In this document: positions 1 through 11,743 of the stretch, piece by piece
How positions within the stretch are numbered: the stretch's first letter is position 1
Layout: every line of letters begins with the position of its first letter
Assembly: GCF_901933205.1 (NCBI RefSeq)
Contig: NC_044572.1
Location: 89,928,965-89,992,964, forward strand
Length of the DNA: 64,000 nucleotides
Source: Camarhynchus parvulus
Lineage: Eukaryota; Chordata; Aves; Passeriformes; Thraupidae
Reading direction: 5' to 3'
Notes under the pieces: generated by a model
The model's input: only the letters and a program-made list of their open reading frames with translations
Told to the model about the DNA's origin: nothing
Databases searched by the model: none
Position numbers and translations under genes: made by a program

Positions 1-3000
1 TGTGAAATTCAGCTAATATTAATACAAAAATTATTGTCTTTGAGGTATAACTTGCATTTTGTCTGGGAGCTCCTTTTAGATGAGTTGACCCTGCATGCGG
101 TCCTGTTGAAAACAGAGGGTGTAATCTGCAGCAGTACAGGATGGTTTGTGCCCTGGTGTCTGGGATCTGCCTTGCCCAGCAACATGTCTGGCCATCGACC
201 ATCAGCATTACCATGTTGATTAGAAGGGTTTCAGCTCGTAAGAGGAGTTTCTTTCCCTGTCAGATGAAGGAATGCTTATGTGTAGAAGGATGAAAAAATG
301 TCAACCTTTTTTCCCCCAGAACTCTGGGCACCTGTTCTGATTAGTTTGGTATGTGTTTTGTTATTTGCTTTTGTTCATGTTTTCTATAAAAAATGTACAG
401 CCTTTCCTTTGAATCCCCATAAGCTCATGCCATTTTGGCATACCTATTTATATGATTGGGGTGTGGGGGGAGGGTTTCTGCCTGTAGGAGATACATGTGT
501 ACGTGTTCTTCCAAGGTCTTTCTTACCCATGTAGATAGAAGGTTTTTGTGAGCACCTTTGAAATTTTGTCTCTGTGGGCTAGACTGATGAAACTCATGTT
601 AGAATTAATAAAATATTTTGTCATTCAGTCGAGTGGGAAATGTTTTATCCACTATATTTTTTTTTCTTGTGGTCAGTGGTTTTCATTTAATCATTTTGCT
701 GATCTCTTAGGCCCAGATCCCCACAGAACTTGGGAGAAGACAGCTTCATTTTATGGTGTCTCAAGTTCTGTTTCCTGAACTCAGTAGTGCTTCTGTTCAC
801 CTGGTAGCAGCAGTGGTTTATACTTTGTGGAGCCACAAATCAAAAGTGAGTGTCTGTATGAGAGAACAGCAAGGATTTTCTCTTAATTTTTGCTTTGCCT
901 TCTTGACTGCTGATTGAACAATGTTAGTAGCTGATAAAAGCCCAGCTACTAGAATCACAGCCAACCTCCATTCTCAGTAAGGTTTTCTTAGTCTTGGGAT
1001 TTCAAGATTTCATCATCAGATGGTGGTATGCAAGAGAAACTTAGTAAGTGGAAATTATTTTCTATACATCTTTTCACTTTGCCCTTGTTTAGTATTGATG
1101 TTTTTGGCTTCCTGCAGCTAAGATGTTTTCACATATGCCAGCAAACCCGCCAGCCTGGCTTGCATATTTGCTAGACAAACACACTTGAGTTCAAAAGCAA
1201 ACACCGAACATTAGCAATGCCACCAGCTTGCTCCCTCTGTGTTGGCCTTCTAGTCCCTCCTCTTACCATTTTTTATTCCTTGACAGCCTTTTCTTCTTCT
1301 CAACTCACTGGAGTTTTATTAATGCCTGGCTTCAGGTTTTGAGGGTGAAGGACTCCATCAAGCATCTGAGTCATGAAACACATCTTCAGACTTCCTTTAA
1401 CATCTCCAGACTTCCTTTTGCAGGAGGTCAGGGTTACCTGCTGAGGAATGGACTGTGGACTTCGGACTTCTCCTGAGCAGACATGGGGGTGGATGTCTCA
1501 TAGAAATGGAAAAATTGGAGGATTTCAGTCACAAATTAATGCTTATTCCTTAGTCTTGCTATTCCTGTATTTATGTATTTTTTTTTAAGAAAGCCATCCA
1601 GACTACAGTCAGGTACCTAATTATCATATTTATTAGAAATTATCAGGTAGTGATTTTGACTTTTTTTTCATTTACTCACCAATTTCCTTTCATTTAAAAA
1701 TTATGGGTCTTCAACATGGGCTAAAACTTATTGGATTTTCACTTCAACAGAAGACAGTACATGAACATTTCTTCTAAGAAATAAACCACTACAAGCTGTG
1801 GTAGTATGTGGCCTTGTCTGAACCATTATGTTGGGGGATTGATAGAGCTTGCACAAACACCTGGGAACAACAGTCGTCATCGTATATGCATCAGTCAACA
1901 TGAATTGGAAATAGTATTTCTTGCTGGCTCTGCTGAAAACAGAGACTCAAAAGTGTGTTCAATTTTTGTTATATTTATAGGAGGTGGTAAGATGCACTGC
2001 AAGGGGAAATTCATGTTGGTTGGTAACACCAGGACTGATGAGATTGTGCTCCTATTTCATATTTATGAAAACATGGGCACCTACACAGTGATAGTGCTTG
2101 GTTGGCAATTTAAAATCTGATGCTCTTCATTTTAACTTCATTTGCCTTTGTTAAGGCCTTTAGATTTGGAGATTAACTTGAAGTTAGTTGAGCTTTGTCC
2201 TGATACCCTGATATAAAGACAGCAATCAGGGTGTCTGGAGAGACTGTAGGGTTAGGATCATGCAGTTATGTGTATTCCCTTGCAAATGTGCACGTTTTTT
2301 TGGCAGTGTTCGAGAATGAATGCTGTATGCTCTTGTAACAAATATGGAACTTTGGTCCAGGAAGTTAGCTGAGGTAGGTGTGAAAGCCCTTGGGAGGGAG
2401 GGAAAAGATGGATAGGAGAGCTCCCCCCTGTTCTGCTGAGGCGCAACAGCAATAGCTGAGTTCAAATTACAGCACTGCAGTATTCCTACATTTCTCATTT
2501 GCAGAGGAAAAACATTACGCATGCACATGCAGTACTAAAATTACTATGCCTAGATATTACCAGTTTGGGTTTTTTTTAATCCACTATTCACTGATATTTT
2601 AATGAATAGACAAAGCCTGATTAGACCAGTCCCGGTCAGCACTGACAGGAATTGCATGGCTCCAGGATTTGCAAAGGTGGCTGGAGACAAAAAACAGGGC
2701 AGGACCTTCTCAGTGATCTCTCCAAAAGTATTAAGAAGATGAATATACAAGAAAATACATACAAGAAGCGAGTTGCTGGCTTAAGGGGCTGCATAATAGA
2801 TTTTGTGTAGCATCAAACCATCTCCCAGAGTGGAGAGGACTTGCAGCAGATGCAATTTATTTGTTGGTGCTAATGGAAAATCAGTTTTCTGAGTTTCTTG
2901 ACTTTATACATGGTCTGATGATACTTAACTTGCAACTGAAGAAAAAGTGGTCAAGGGAGTCATACTAGTACAGATGCTTAAATGTGAAATTAATTAATTA

Positions 3001-5258
3001 GGTACTCTGTGATGAGCAAATATAAATATATAAAGAAAAAAATTGTTACTTGTGCATACGCTGTGAGAAGACTTAGTAATAACTGAGAAATTGGAAGCGA
3101 TCATTAGCGGGAAGATACTTGACAGTGTTTTTACAGAAATATGGTTGAAGGACTCACATGATTGAAGCACTGAAATGACTGGGTAACATGCCAAGAAGAA
3201 AGTGACATTTGATTTTCGAGTTAAGAGAACAGGTTTTACAATTCTTGTGAACTGATATTTTAGCCAGCAAGGAATAAACAGAGGGTGTCTGATGTGGACC
3301 ACCAAATGAGAATATAATGCCTTTTTGCCTAACAGATAAAGGATGTGTGCTGCTTCAGAGGATTTCATCCTAGGGAATGCACTTTACCAATTTGACGGTA
3401 GCAAAACCTTCTGAGGATTTCTAAGGGGAAAAAAAAGGCAGCTGGGCCAGTGGCTGTGTCTGACACAATATTTAATAAGCATTTTGGTGCAATTCTCCTT
3501 CAGGCCTCCTTTTATTTAAAATGAGCTGTTACCTGGGCATTTGTTATGCATAAACACAGCATAATACCTAAGAAAAGAAATTTCTCAGTGCTGAGAATTG
3601 GAAAGAAGCAGGCTTTACAAAATATAACTGTAGAAGAGAATCATGTTGAAAACATATGTGGACAATGTGAAACTTTCTATCAGATTGCAAATTAAATACT
3701 TAGGTGCCAGAAATAAAGGTTTTTGTGAAATCAAAAGTTGGCCTCAGTATGTCTATTACACTGCAATTTTTAATTACATTATTTTCTTGCAATACATCCC
3801 CTGTTTTTTTTGGGGGGGGGGGGGTGGAGTGAGGGGTGCTTGGGTGTGGGGTTTTTTTGTTTTGTTTTTTGTTGTTGTTTTCAAAAGGTAGAGAAACTGT
3901 CATTTTCATGTCTCACTGACACATACGAAAAATTTTGAGAGGCTTACTTTAACTAATCCTCATTGTTCAATATATGGCCTTATTTGCATCCCCAGAACAA
4001 ATGCCCTGGACTGAAAAATAAATTATTTTCTTAGTGTGCTTAGCGTGAGTTGTTTCCTTTTTGGGGGTTTGTTTGTTTGTTTGGGTTTTTTTTTGTTGGT
4101 TGGTTGTTTTTCTAGAACTTGAATATTACAGTTTCTTAGTGTTTCCCAAATACTTATTAATCTGTCTTCACAGTACTACCATGAAGGAAGAGCACCCTGT
4201 TTTACTGACAGGGAGTGCAGCAAGAAACAGATTAAGGTCAGAAGCACCACATTGTTAAATACTGTAATTTGAAGTGCAGCTTTGCTTGGTTTAAATGATA
4301 TCCAGCCACACTCCAGACCTCTGCAGACCTCTCCTAGATGCATTTCTTTGCCCTGCCTCTCCAGCACTGGCCTTCCCTGTGCACTGCAGGGACACCAGTG
4401 TCAGCTAATCTCTGCGTCCCACATGAGGGCAAGCCTTGAACTTCACACTGAGTGGAACTGTCCAGCGACTCTTTCTGACCTGTGCTGGGAAAAGCAAGGA
4501 GATGCATTTCAATCTTCAGCTAACAAAGGGACATCTGCTGCTGCAGCAGTAGCAAAGGATGTCAGGTAGTTGCTAATAATGTCCAAGACACTAATTCTGT
4601 TGCAACACACAACCTGGCCTCAAGCTTTCTTTCAGAAAGACTGAGTTCTCAAAACTGTAGAAACTGCTTCCAAAAAAATCCAGATCTTGGAAAGATGATG
4701 ACAGTCCAGAGACAATGTGAGTGTGTGTGCTAATAAACTGCCAATATTGTAAAAGGATCACCAAATTGATCCAAGTAGCTGTAGTTCTGGTAGCCAAGTA
4801 CTGGTGAAAATCACAGAATGATACAATATACAAGCAGTGAAGAAAGATTTTCTGTGGAACTCATTTTGACAGACAAACTTGCATAGCAAGCTGAGAATGG
4901 CAAAACATCATTTAGCATATGATATTCTGGTTAAAAATAGCATTACACAAAATCAATATGGCACCTATTCCTGTTGGCATCCTAGGACTGTTCTTGGTGT
5001 TATGATAATCAATTTTCTGGAAGAAAATGAGTTGCTGGAAAGTTTGCAGGTGACAAACTGCTGGACAAGTCACTTGTACAAATAAAGGTCATGGTTTGAT
5101 TTATTCCAGTGCAAGACCAAGTGCACAGGAGTAAGGAGGCAGGTGATGCTTTTAGGCAGCGCTGGCAGGAGTGGGGAGGGGCAGGAGCTGGATGTTCCTC
5201 TGGCTCTGGTCCAGGGGGGTTTCCAGATGCCTTCTGTCCCACCTGGGTCACCAGAAAC
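1..5258. other. Upstream non-coding DNA, no gene recognised
   Basis: AT-rich single-copy-looking DNA left of the first LTR. Open frames here are short, often lack an ATG start, show no known domain and are not flanked by convincing splice sites. A run of 13 G follows a T run at 3812-3824, and T/G-rich low-complexity DNA continues to about 3880 and again at 4060-4115. In mammals the gene upstream of GABBR2 is ANKS6 (from memory), but I could not recognise any ANKS6 exon here. Confidence 0.6.
3812..3824 (+). repeat. G13 homopolymer in T/G-rich low-complexity tract
   Basis: Thirteen consecutive G residues follow a run of T and are followed by more G- and T-rich sequence up to about 3880. This is directly visible low-complexity DNA. 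Its exact length could be affected by sequencing error. Confidence 0.9.
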
Positions 5259-5713
5259 TGATGCCTTGAGAAGGCTGACCTAGAACAGAGGCTAGACAGA
5301 GTTAAATAATAAAGTAGGTATTTATTAGAAGGCCTCAGTGGATACACCTTGGTCTGTACAAGAACCCAGCCAGGGCTACACGCAAGATGAACCCAAAATG
5401 GTCACAAAATTGAGGACTGGTCATGAGGTCTCTCACATTTATAAGTTCTGGTCCATTTGCATATTGGAGTTAATTGTCCAATTATAGCTTTAGATTATGA
5501 GGTCCCATCCTTCTTGTTTTTCTCTCTTCAGTCCACTGTTTATGCTCTTGGGCCTGAAATTTGGATCATTTGCCCTTGGTCCCCAGCTAGAGAAGGAATT
5601 GTTTTATCTCCTACTCTGTGAAGAGAGCTTACTATCCCCTAATATGAAGCTCAGAACTACACACTAAAGCAGTACAGAATCTGAAAATATAAAAGCTAAA
5701 ACCTCAGGCATCA
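5259..5713 (-). mobile_element. Solo LTR of an endogenous retrovirus, ERVL-like
   Basis: This 455-bp element starts TG and ends CA, with matching ends: TGATGCCTTGAG on the left and CTCAGGCATCA on the right, inverted with one base inserted. On the minus strand a TATAAA (5443 to 5438) is followed about 100 bp later by an AATAAA (5336 to 5331), the order expected of an LTR promoter and polyadenylation signal. The flanks GAAAC (5254-5258) and AAAAC (5714-5718) fit a 5-bp target-site duplication with one mismatch, as expected for ERVL-type insertions. The interior resembles an LTR I remember from passerine genomes. No internal retroviral genes are attached, so it is a solo LTR formed by recombination. 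It lies about 1.2 kb upstream of the CpG island and points away from the gene. Confidence 0.75.
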
Positions 5714-6773
5714 AAAACATGGTGTAGATGATTTCATAAAGAGACATCCCCTCAAGGACAACACACTTTCTGCTCTGCCTGTAGGGATTAGGTTTCTCAA
5801 CCTGCCAACCTGCCCAGCCTATGGAACTGGCTGGTACTGGGGGAGGCTGCAGCTTATGGCCCAGTGCAGGCAGGTCACAGGGTCAGAAGGGCCGGTTCAA
5901 CATCATGTGGAAAAGAGAGACGTGCATTGGAAGTGCCTCCAGGAATGATTCTTGAGGTGAGGGAAAGTTGGCCTTATTATTTTACAAAAACAAAATGTGA
6001 TTAATCTTAGCCCCTGTGTGTGGGAGAAAATCACTGGCACTGTGTCCCCTTAAGCTAATAAAGGTATGATGAGACCTGGTGGTCGGAAGGTGGAATAAGA
6101 CAAATTGATACGGAATATGAAATGCACCTTTCAGCAAACTAATTAATAATTGAAATGATTTATCAAGAGATGTGATAGACTCTTCATTACTGATGCCTTA
6201 AAGTCAACACTGCTGGACGTCATTCTGAGCGAAAGGCTGTAACGCAACAAATGTTACGAAATTACTGGTTGAGGGCTTTCAGCCCAAGGTCAGATCTTAC
6301 AGTTTTAGAATGTATTAATCCATGAAAATTCTTTCCAGTTTATTGCAGACATGCTGCCATTGCTGTGTAATATAAATTAGATGTATTAGGTTGATCTTCA
6401 AAGGTTTGCTCACAGTGACCTCAGGAAATTTATGAATATGTATAAAAAGTGGGGTGCCTAAGGCAGGGTTAAGAAAAGTTTTGCATTTTGCCTGTACCAC
6501 CTCCTGTATGGGATCTACCTGAGATGAAACAGATCAGCGAACTGCTGCTCTGGGACTCTGCAGACCATGGATCTGGGTGGGCAGTGTGAACGTGTTCTCT
6601 GGGGTGGGCAGATAGCCTGGGAGCAACGCAAAAAGTCTTGGGCTGTCTATGGGATATGCCCCACAGCCACTGAGATATGGAAACAATTACTTCGGAGAAC
6701 AGGCTATTCACAGGGTTGCGACAGCCCTCGGGAAAGCTGAGAGTCCTGCCGCAGCCTTAATATTTTTCTTTCT
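5714..6773. other. Non-coding DNA between LTR and CpG island
   Basis: No gene, RNA or clear repeat is visible. The open frames on both strands are short and featureless. This would be distal promoter DNA for the gene starting at 8050. Confidence 0.5.
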
Positions 6774-6777
6774 TATA

Positions 6778-6814
<37 letters not shown>
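6774..6814 (+). repeat. (TA)n microsatellite followed by poly-T
   Basis: An uninterrupted TA repeat of 27 bp (6774-6800) runs straight into 14 T residues (6801-6814). It marks the left shoulder of the CpG island and is likely to vary in length between individuals. Confidence 0.95.
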
Positions 6815-6877
6815 GTAACTCGAGCGGTGTCAGGCTCCTCAAAAACCCGCCAATTCTGCGGGAAAAAGAAACCGGTT

Positions 6878-6927
6878 AAAAAAAAAAAACAAACCAAAAA
6901 AACCAAACCAAAAAAACCCCAAACCCC
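6878..6927 (+). repeat. A-rich imperfect AAACC-type tract
   Basis: Twelve A residues are followed by irregular copies of AAACC/AAAAACC up to the edge of the CpG island. It is low-complexity DNA on the 5' side of the promoter. Confidence 0.85.
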
Positions 6928-7093
6928 ACGACTTCAGCTCTAGCGAAAGGCGCCGCTCCTGCGTGCCGCAGAGCTGCCGTGGCCCGGGCTGGCTGCGCGT
7001 GTGCGTGTGCGGGGTGCCGAGCCCGAGTGGGAGCGTGTCTGCGTGCCGCGTGTGAGGGCGGGGAGAGTGCGCGGAGCCCGCCCGCGCCGGGCA

Positions 7094-7106
7094 GCGCTGC
7101 CAGCGC
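7094..7106. repeat. 13-bp quasi-palindrome GCGCTGCCAGCGC, copy 1
   Basis: GCGCTG and CAGCGC are inverted around a single C. The same motif recurs at 9152-9164, and with one change at 9191-9203, so it flanks exon A within the CpG island. No factor is assigned. Confidence 0.6.
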
Positions 7107-7600
7107 GCTCCGTGCGTGTGCCAGCGGGTCGCGCGTGGGGACAGCCCGCGGGCCGCGGCCGCCGCCGGCCTCCCCTGCCCGCCCATGGGCAGCGGCCGCC
7201 GCTCGCACCTCCCCGCGCCCGCCTTGGCAGCTCCACCTGGAGAAGGTGCCCGACCCGCAGGCGGCCAACGCTGATGCCGTGAAGAGGGAGCTCGGTCCGG
7301 CCCCCGCCGCCGCACACTTTGCTGTGTCCCCGGCCGCGCATCCTGCCCGGCGGTTCTGCCCGAGCCGGAGGAGGGGCGCAGGCGGCACCCCGCGCCCGCG
7401 GCGGGGGCTGCCCCGGCTCCCGCGGAATGCGGCACTAGCACCCCCGCCCCGGCTCCGCTCCGCTCCGCTCCCCTCCTCCGCCTCCCCGGCTCTAGGGGGG
7501 GGCCTTTTCCTCATCGTCGTTTTCTGCCGGAGCATCCCCTTTTTTTTCCCTTTTCACCCTTTTGGAGGAGGAGAAGGAGGGGGAAGGAAGGAAGTGTTCA

Positions 7601-7654
7601 ATGAGGGCTGCTCGGCTCCCCCCCCCGCGCCTGAGAGGTGCTGTCCCTCCCTGA
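7601..7654 (+). other. Candidate upstream ORF (17 codons) in 5' UTR
   Basis: An ATG at 7601 opens 17 codons and stops at TGA 7652-7654, about 400 bp before the exon A start codon. It counts as a uORF only if transcription begins upstream of it, which the sequence does not show. Confidence 0.35.
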
Positions 7655-7956
7655 GAGGAGAGGGGGGAGAGCTGCCGGGGAGGCAGAGGCAGGTCCCGCT
7701 CCCTTGCTGTGCCGCCGGGGAGAGCGGAGGAGGGTGGTGGGCAGAGTGTCTGTGTGTGCGTGGTGGTGGCGGTTATTTATTTATTTATTGCTCCTGGTGG
7801 TTGCAGCTGGCAGACCTGGGAAGGAGTAGGCGCCATTGCCAGAAGGATTATTGCCAGGGGAGGGGAGGGGGGGGAAGAGAGAGGAGACCCCGAGGCTCCC
7901 GAGGAAGCGGAGAGAGGCAGATCTTTTCCTCCCGCCTTGGCTTCTGCCGCCGAGGG

Positions 7957-7971
7957 ATGCGCCCAGACTGA
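7957..7971 (+). other. Candidate minimal upstream ORF (Met-Arg-Pro-Asp-stop)
   Basis: ATG at 7957 is followed by three codons and a TGA, ending 78 bp before the main start codon. It lies close enough to the main start to be in the 5' UTR of most transcripts. Such short uORFs often reduce or time translation of the main frame. The effect here is inference. Confidence 0.45.
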
Positions 7972-8049
7972 GAGGGGCTCGGCTCTCTTCCGCCGCTCAG
8001 CCCGTTCCCCCACCCTCAGTCCTCCTCCTCCTCCTCCCCATCCAGCAGC

Positions 8050-8358
8050 ATGCATCCCTCTTCGCGGAGACCGGCCGCTGCCACCTCCAACCCTGCCATG
8101 CTACTGCTGCTCCTGTGCCTGGGCTGGGCGCCGCCGGGCTGGGGCTGGTCGCGGGGCAGCTCCCGGGGGGCGGCCGGGCTGCGCCCCAACGCCACCACGC
8201 CGATCTCCATCATGGGCTTGATGCCGGTCAACCAGTCCGAGGAGGAGAGCAGGATCACCCAGGGAGTGCTACCCGCCGTGTATCTGGCCATGGATCAGAT
8301 CCGCAATGAGTCCCTGCTCAGCCCCTATTACCTGGACCTGCTGGTCTACGACACGGAG
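8050..8358 (+). CDS. Exon A: first coding exon of a GABA-B receptor subunit 2 type gene
   Basis: Partial coding sequence of 103 codons. GABBR2 is the class C GPCR subunit that couples the obligate GABA-B heterodimer to Gi/o proteins at synaptic membranes. Residues 17-33 form a Leu-rich signal core ending Gly-Trp-Gly-Trp-Ser-Arg-Gly, close to the Trp-Gly-Trp-Ala-Arg-Gly I recall in human GABBR2. Next come the first Venus-flytrap strand (Ser-Ile-Met-Gly-Leu-Met-Pro, 53-59) and the helix Val-Leu-Pro-Ala-Val to Ile-Arg-Asn-Glu-Ser-Leu-Leu (73-90), both very like GABBR2. Possible N-glycosylation sites are Asn47, Asn61 and Asn86. The exon ends after Tyr-Asp-Thr-Glu at GAG|GTAGGG, phase 0, which I believe is the GABBR2 exon 1 boundary. 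ATG 8050 has A at -3; ATG 8098 (Met17) is an alternative that keeps a shorter signal peptide. No exon 2 is visible in the window. A close paralogue of GABBR2 is possible. Confidence 0.85.
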
Positions 8359-8966
8359 GTAGGGACCGCCGCGGGCCCCGCGCCGCCGGGCGCAGGGGGA
8401 GGCGCCGCCGCCCAGTCCCGGGGCGCTGCGGGTGCAGGGGCGCAAGGGCAGCGCGGACGCCCGGGCCGGGCTGCGGCTGCCGGCGGGGGCCGTGCGCGCC
8501 GCCTCCGAGCCGCCTTGCCCGCCCGGCCCCGCAGGCTGCCGGCAGATGTGCGGGGACCGGCGGCGGAGGGGGGGACGTGGGGCCGGCGGGCCGTATCCTG
8601 CCCGCCCGGTGTTATAAGGAGCGGCTGCCCCGGCAGCTGGGGCTCGCCCCGCCGCGCCAGGAGCGCCCCTGTCCGGGAGCCGCCTGCAGTGCGGGGGTGG
8701 GCCCGGACGGGTGCCCGGGCGGTGGGGGGTTCTCGTGGCGGTGGCTGGGATCCGCTGCCCTTGGCACGCACGTACACCGGTGGGAGGAAAGCCGCCTCGC
8801 CCAGCGGAGCCGCGGCCGCATCCCTGTGCCAGCCGCCACCCGCTCAGCAACAGATGCACTCCGGGCGCTCCGCTCCCCCGCTCCGCCAACGGGCTCACGC
8901 TGCCAGCCCGGCTTATCCCATGCGGCGGCGGGACACGAAGGACAGCGATCGCAGCTGTAGCTTGAG

Positions 8967-8990
8967 AAGGAGGAGGAGGAGGAGGAGGGG
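8967..8990 (+). repeat. (GGA)n purine-rich microsatellite in intron 1
   Basis: A run of AGG/GGA triplets interrupts the CpG-rich start of the intron about 600 bp after the exon A donor. Confidence 0.85.
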
Positions 8991-9147
8991 AGGCTCTGGC
9001 AGGGGTTGGCTGAGATGCCCCCCGTGCCTGCCCTCCGGCGGGAGCGGCTGAGGGCTCGCCCGGGGGTGCGCGGCGGGCGGGCGGCGGCGGCGGGGCGCGG
9101 AGGCGCTCGCTTCTCGGGAAGAACTAAATTTGCAGTGCCCGTCCCCG

Positions 9148-9202
9148 CGGAGCGCTGCCAGCGCGGTGGGATGCCTGCCCCCGTTCCGGAGCGCTGCCAG
9201 CG
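9148..9202 (+). repeat. Direct repeat of CGGAGCGCTGCCAGCG in CpG island
   Basis: The 16-bp word occurs at 9148-9163 and again at 9187-9202, 39 bp apart. Each copy contains the quasi-palindrome also present at 7094-7106. It could be a paired factor-binding site or a small duplication in GC-rich DNA. Confidence 0.7.
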
Positions 9203-11743
9203 GCCGGTTCAGGGCTGGGAGAGCGGGGAGCCCGGCTGAGCGAGGAAACACACTCCCTTTACCTGGGAGAGGGAGGCAGGGAGCGAGGCGAGGGCTTTGT
9301 CGAGCTGGTTGCCACTACCAGCCGCCCACAACTGCCTTTGGTTTTTGTTACAACTTCAGTACCTGTGTGTTTGCGGAGGATACGCGCGGCTCCGGTACCG
9401 GGGCTCCCCTGAAGATGGCAGTCGCTTCTTGTGCAATGCTGGCGCCGGGGTTCGCTTCCAAGACAACCCCCGGTAAAGCAAGTGCCTGCTGAAAATCTTG
9501 CCGACTGTGATTTAAGGAAGCCCCTGTCTGCTCCCTTTGGGTTCTCGGGGTCCTGGGGGAACAAGCTGAGAACAGCAACGACAGGCTGTACTGCTTCGTG
9601 ACAGTGTTTCCGTCCCTGAAATGACTACCGAAGGCGTCTCCTTCCAGGGTGGCTGCTTTTTATTGACATACATTTGTCATAGTGTGGTTTTTTAAGATAT
9701 CTCTGAGCAGAAATGCATGGAGGGCAATACTGCTGAAGATGTCACTTGGGAAGAAGCAGGCTGCCATCCTGTTGTGTTGTGTGAACAAGACTAGATACTG
9801 GCAGGGAATACAGGCGAGATCAACCTAGAGTAGCTGCTTGTTTCCTTAAAAAAATGAATCTCAGGGAACTCTGCAGTTGTAATGAAAAGAATTATGGGGA
9901 TTTTCTGAATGGTATTACCTGTCTCATAAAGTGAGATGCATGTCAGGAAAAAATCACAGGTCTCCTAATCCTGTTTTCATTATGTTACTCTATATTAGTT
10001 TTTCCCTTGGATAGAATTATTACAAAATATGCATAGGAATTAGAGGAGCCTAGGCAGGATGTCCCTTCTTCATACAGTAATATCTTAATCAATCAGGTGC
10101 TGCGCTTTATTGCAGTCAAAATATTGTGACGTTCTTCATAGCAATTTTGGGTTCTAGACTAGGTAGTTATCATAAAAATATTCAGGAGAAAAATTACCCT
10201 GTTTGTTCTGGAATGAGTATAAGTTTCTTAAAAATTGTGTTTTTACTGCTTGATATTCCAGGGACATAAAAAATCAGGGTCATGTTGCCAGCTTGCTGTG
10301 TTGCTTTGAATGCTTTTAGGCAATTAATAAATGGATGGTTGTGGAATGCTAAGTCGGGCGAACATATATGTCTGGAGTACAGTTGGGTCATTATTACTGC
10401 GTGCTTAATAGTGACAAGTAAATAAGTTAGTGTCCACAAGGAGTGCTAGATTGACTGCACCCAAACGGAATGGATCAGTGCCTGGAATAGCCATTAAATA
10501 CCTAATGGCAGCACAAACTTTCTCCCTCGGTTCAGGCATTACCTTTTTCCTTCGGTGCACTTACGGTAAGCAGGAAGGTAGCTGGCTCATCATGCCCACT
10601 TGATTCTCAGCCTATTTTCTGAAACTGCCAATAAATAGATATGCCTGAAGGGCCTGGATCCTTATCATTGCATAATCAGAGACCAGGGAGTAGCTCTCCC
10701 TCTCAGGGCTTCACAGGTGGTGCTTGTGACATTGTTGGCTCTTGAAAGAGAAAATGTAGAGCCTTGAACACATGGGATTTTTTAATAGCTTGAGAAATAA
10801 TTGCAGTATATTTATAATGCTTAGGAAATGTATGGCAGTGATTTACTAACTCATGTATTCTCCCTTGTGTCTCTCCAAAATCCCTCATTGTTGCAGTCTG
10901 ATCCTTGTATTACAATTTTCCGTAATGCTTTAACTAAGTCCTTGTGAAAAACAATAATGAAAATAAACAGACTAGATTGTTTTTTAATTTTTTATTATGC
11001 ATTCAGGTTCATTCTGTCAGGATTGAACTGAATACTTTGTCTGGCTTGACAGTTCTGGTTTCTATAAGGAAGCATCATAATGCCTTTACTTTCTGACCAG
11101 CCATCTGAAGAACTGCAGTGTGCCTTCTAAGGTCAACTGTTGTTTGTCACCACTTGAACTCATTAACCTTTGAGGACGTGAGCAGCAGCTCTAGTGTTTT
11201 TCAAAGCATTTAAATTGAATTAAGCACTTAAGTACAATGTTTAGTTTATGACTCAGTCGAGATTGTGTGAATTACATCTTTGTTATGAAATATGACCACA
11301 GGTTACATCACATACAAAAATGCAGAGGCTTCTGTCCTGGGTATTTTTTGATCTTTAAATGTGCTCAGAGTGTGATCCTGATCCAGTCTATTTTTCTACT
11401 TCATGGGCATGTGTTTATCTATTTGGGCATTCCTATGCAGACTCAGCCAATAAAACGAAGCTCAAATGTAGGCATTTGCAGAACTCTGGTCTAAGTGACT
11501 CTACTTCGTGCTGTTCATTTCGATGAGAGTGGGAGTCTCTCTCTAGATGAGACTCTTGGGTAAAATTTCATAATTGTGTTATTTTAGAAACTCAAAAATT
11601 TATAAAGTGATCTCTAAAGAGTCTCATCCAAACCCCATTGAAATTAATGGCAGTAAATGCACCAATTCCAGCAGCCCTTGGACCAAGTCCTAGAAGTTAA
11701 GGGTGCTTGATAGCTTATGGCTTCAGATCAACAATCATGATAC

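Larger units (their letters stand above)
6930..9290 (+). promoter_or_regulatory. CpG island: promoter, 5' UTR and start of intron 1
   Basis: Base composition changes abruptly from AT-rich to very GC- and CpG-rich at about 6930 and returns to ordinary composition near 9290. The island surrounds the coding start at 8050, so it most likely holds a dispersed CpG-type promoter. No classical TATA box is evident; an ATTT repeat at 7773-7790 is not a convincing one. Two short ATG upstream ORFs, 7601-7654 and 7957-7971, would sit in the 5' UTR if transcription starts upstream of them. Purine- and pyrimidine-rich tracts occur at 7565-7592, 7857-7925, 8019-8040 and 8967-8990. The long frames through the island on both strands are by-products of low stop-codon density in GC-rich DNA. 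Confidence 0.85.

Noticed and set aside
7773..7790. ATTT repeat as a TATA box for exon A
   Set aside because: It is a simple repeat within a CpG island; such promoters usually lack a TATA box and nothing fixes a start site downstream of it.
8359..9051. Continuation of the exon A frame past the donor
   Set aside because: The receptor similarity ends exactly at the GT donor at 8359; beyond it the translation is low-complexity intron read-through.
6839..9251. Long open frames on both strands through the CpG island, including one of 330 codons at 6979-7971
   Set aside because: GC-rich DNA has few stop codons; the frames are Ala/Gly/Pro/Arg-rich without domains, overlap each other on both strands, and the real coding frame (8050-8358) is clear.
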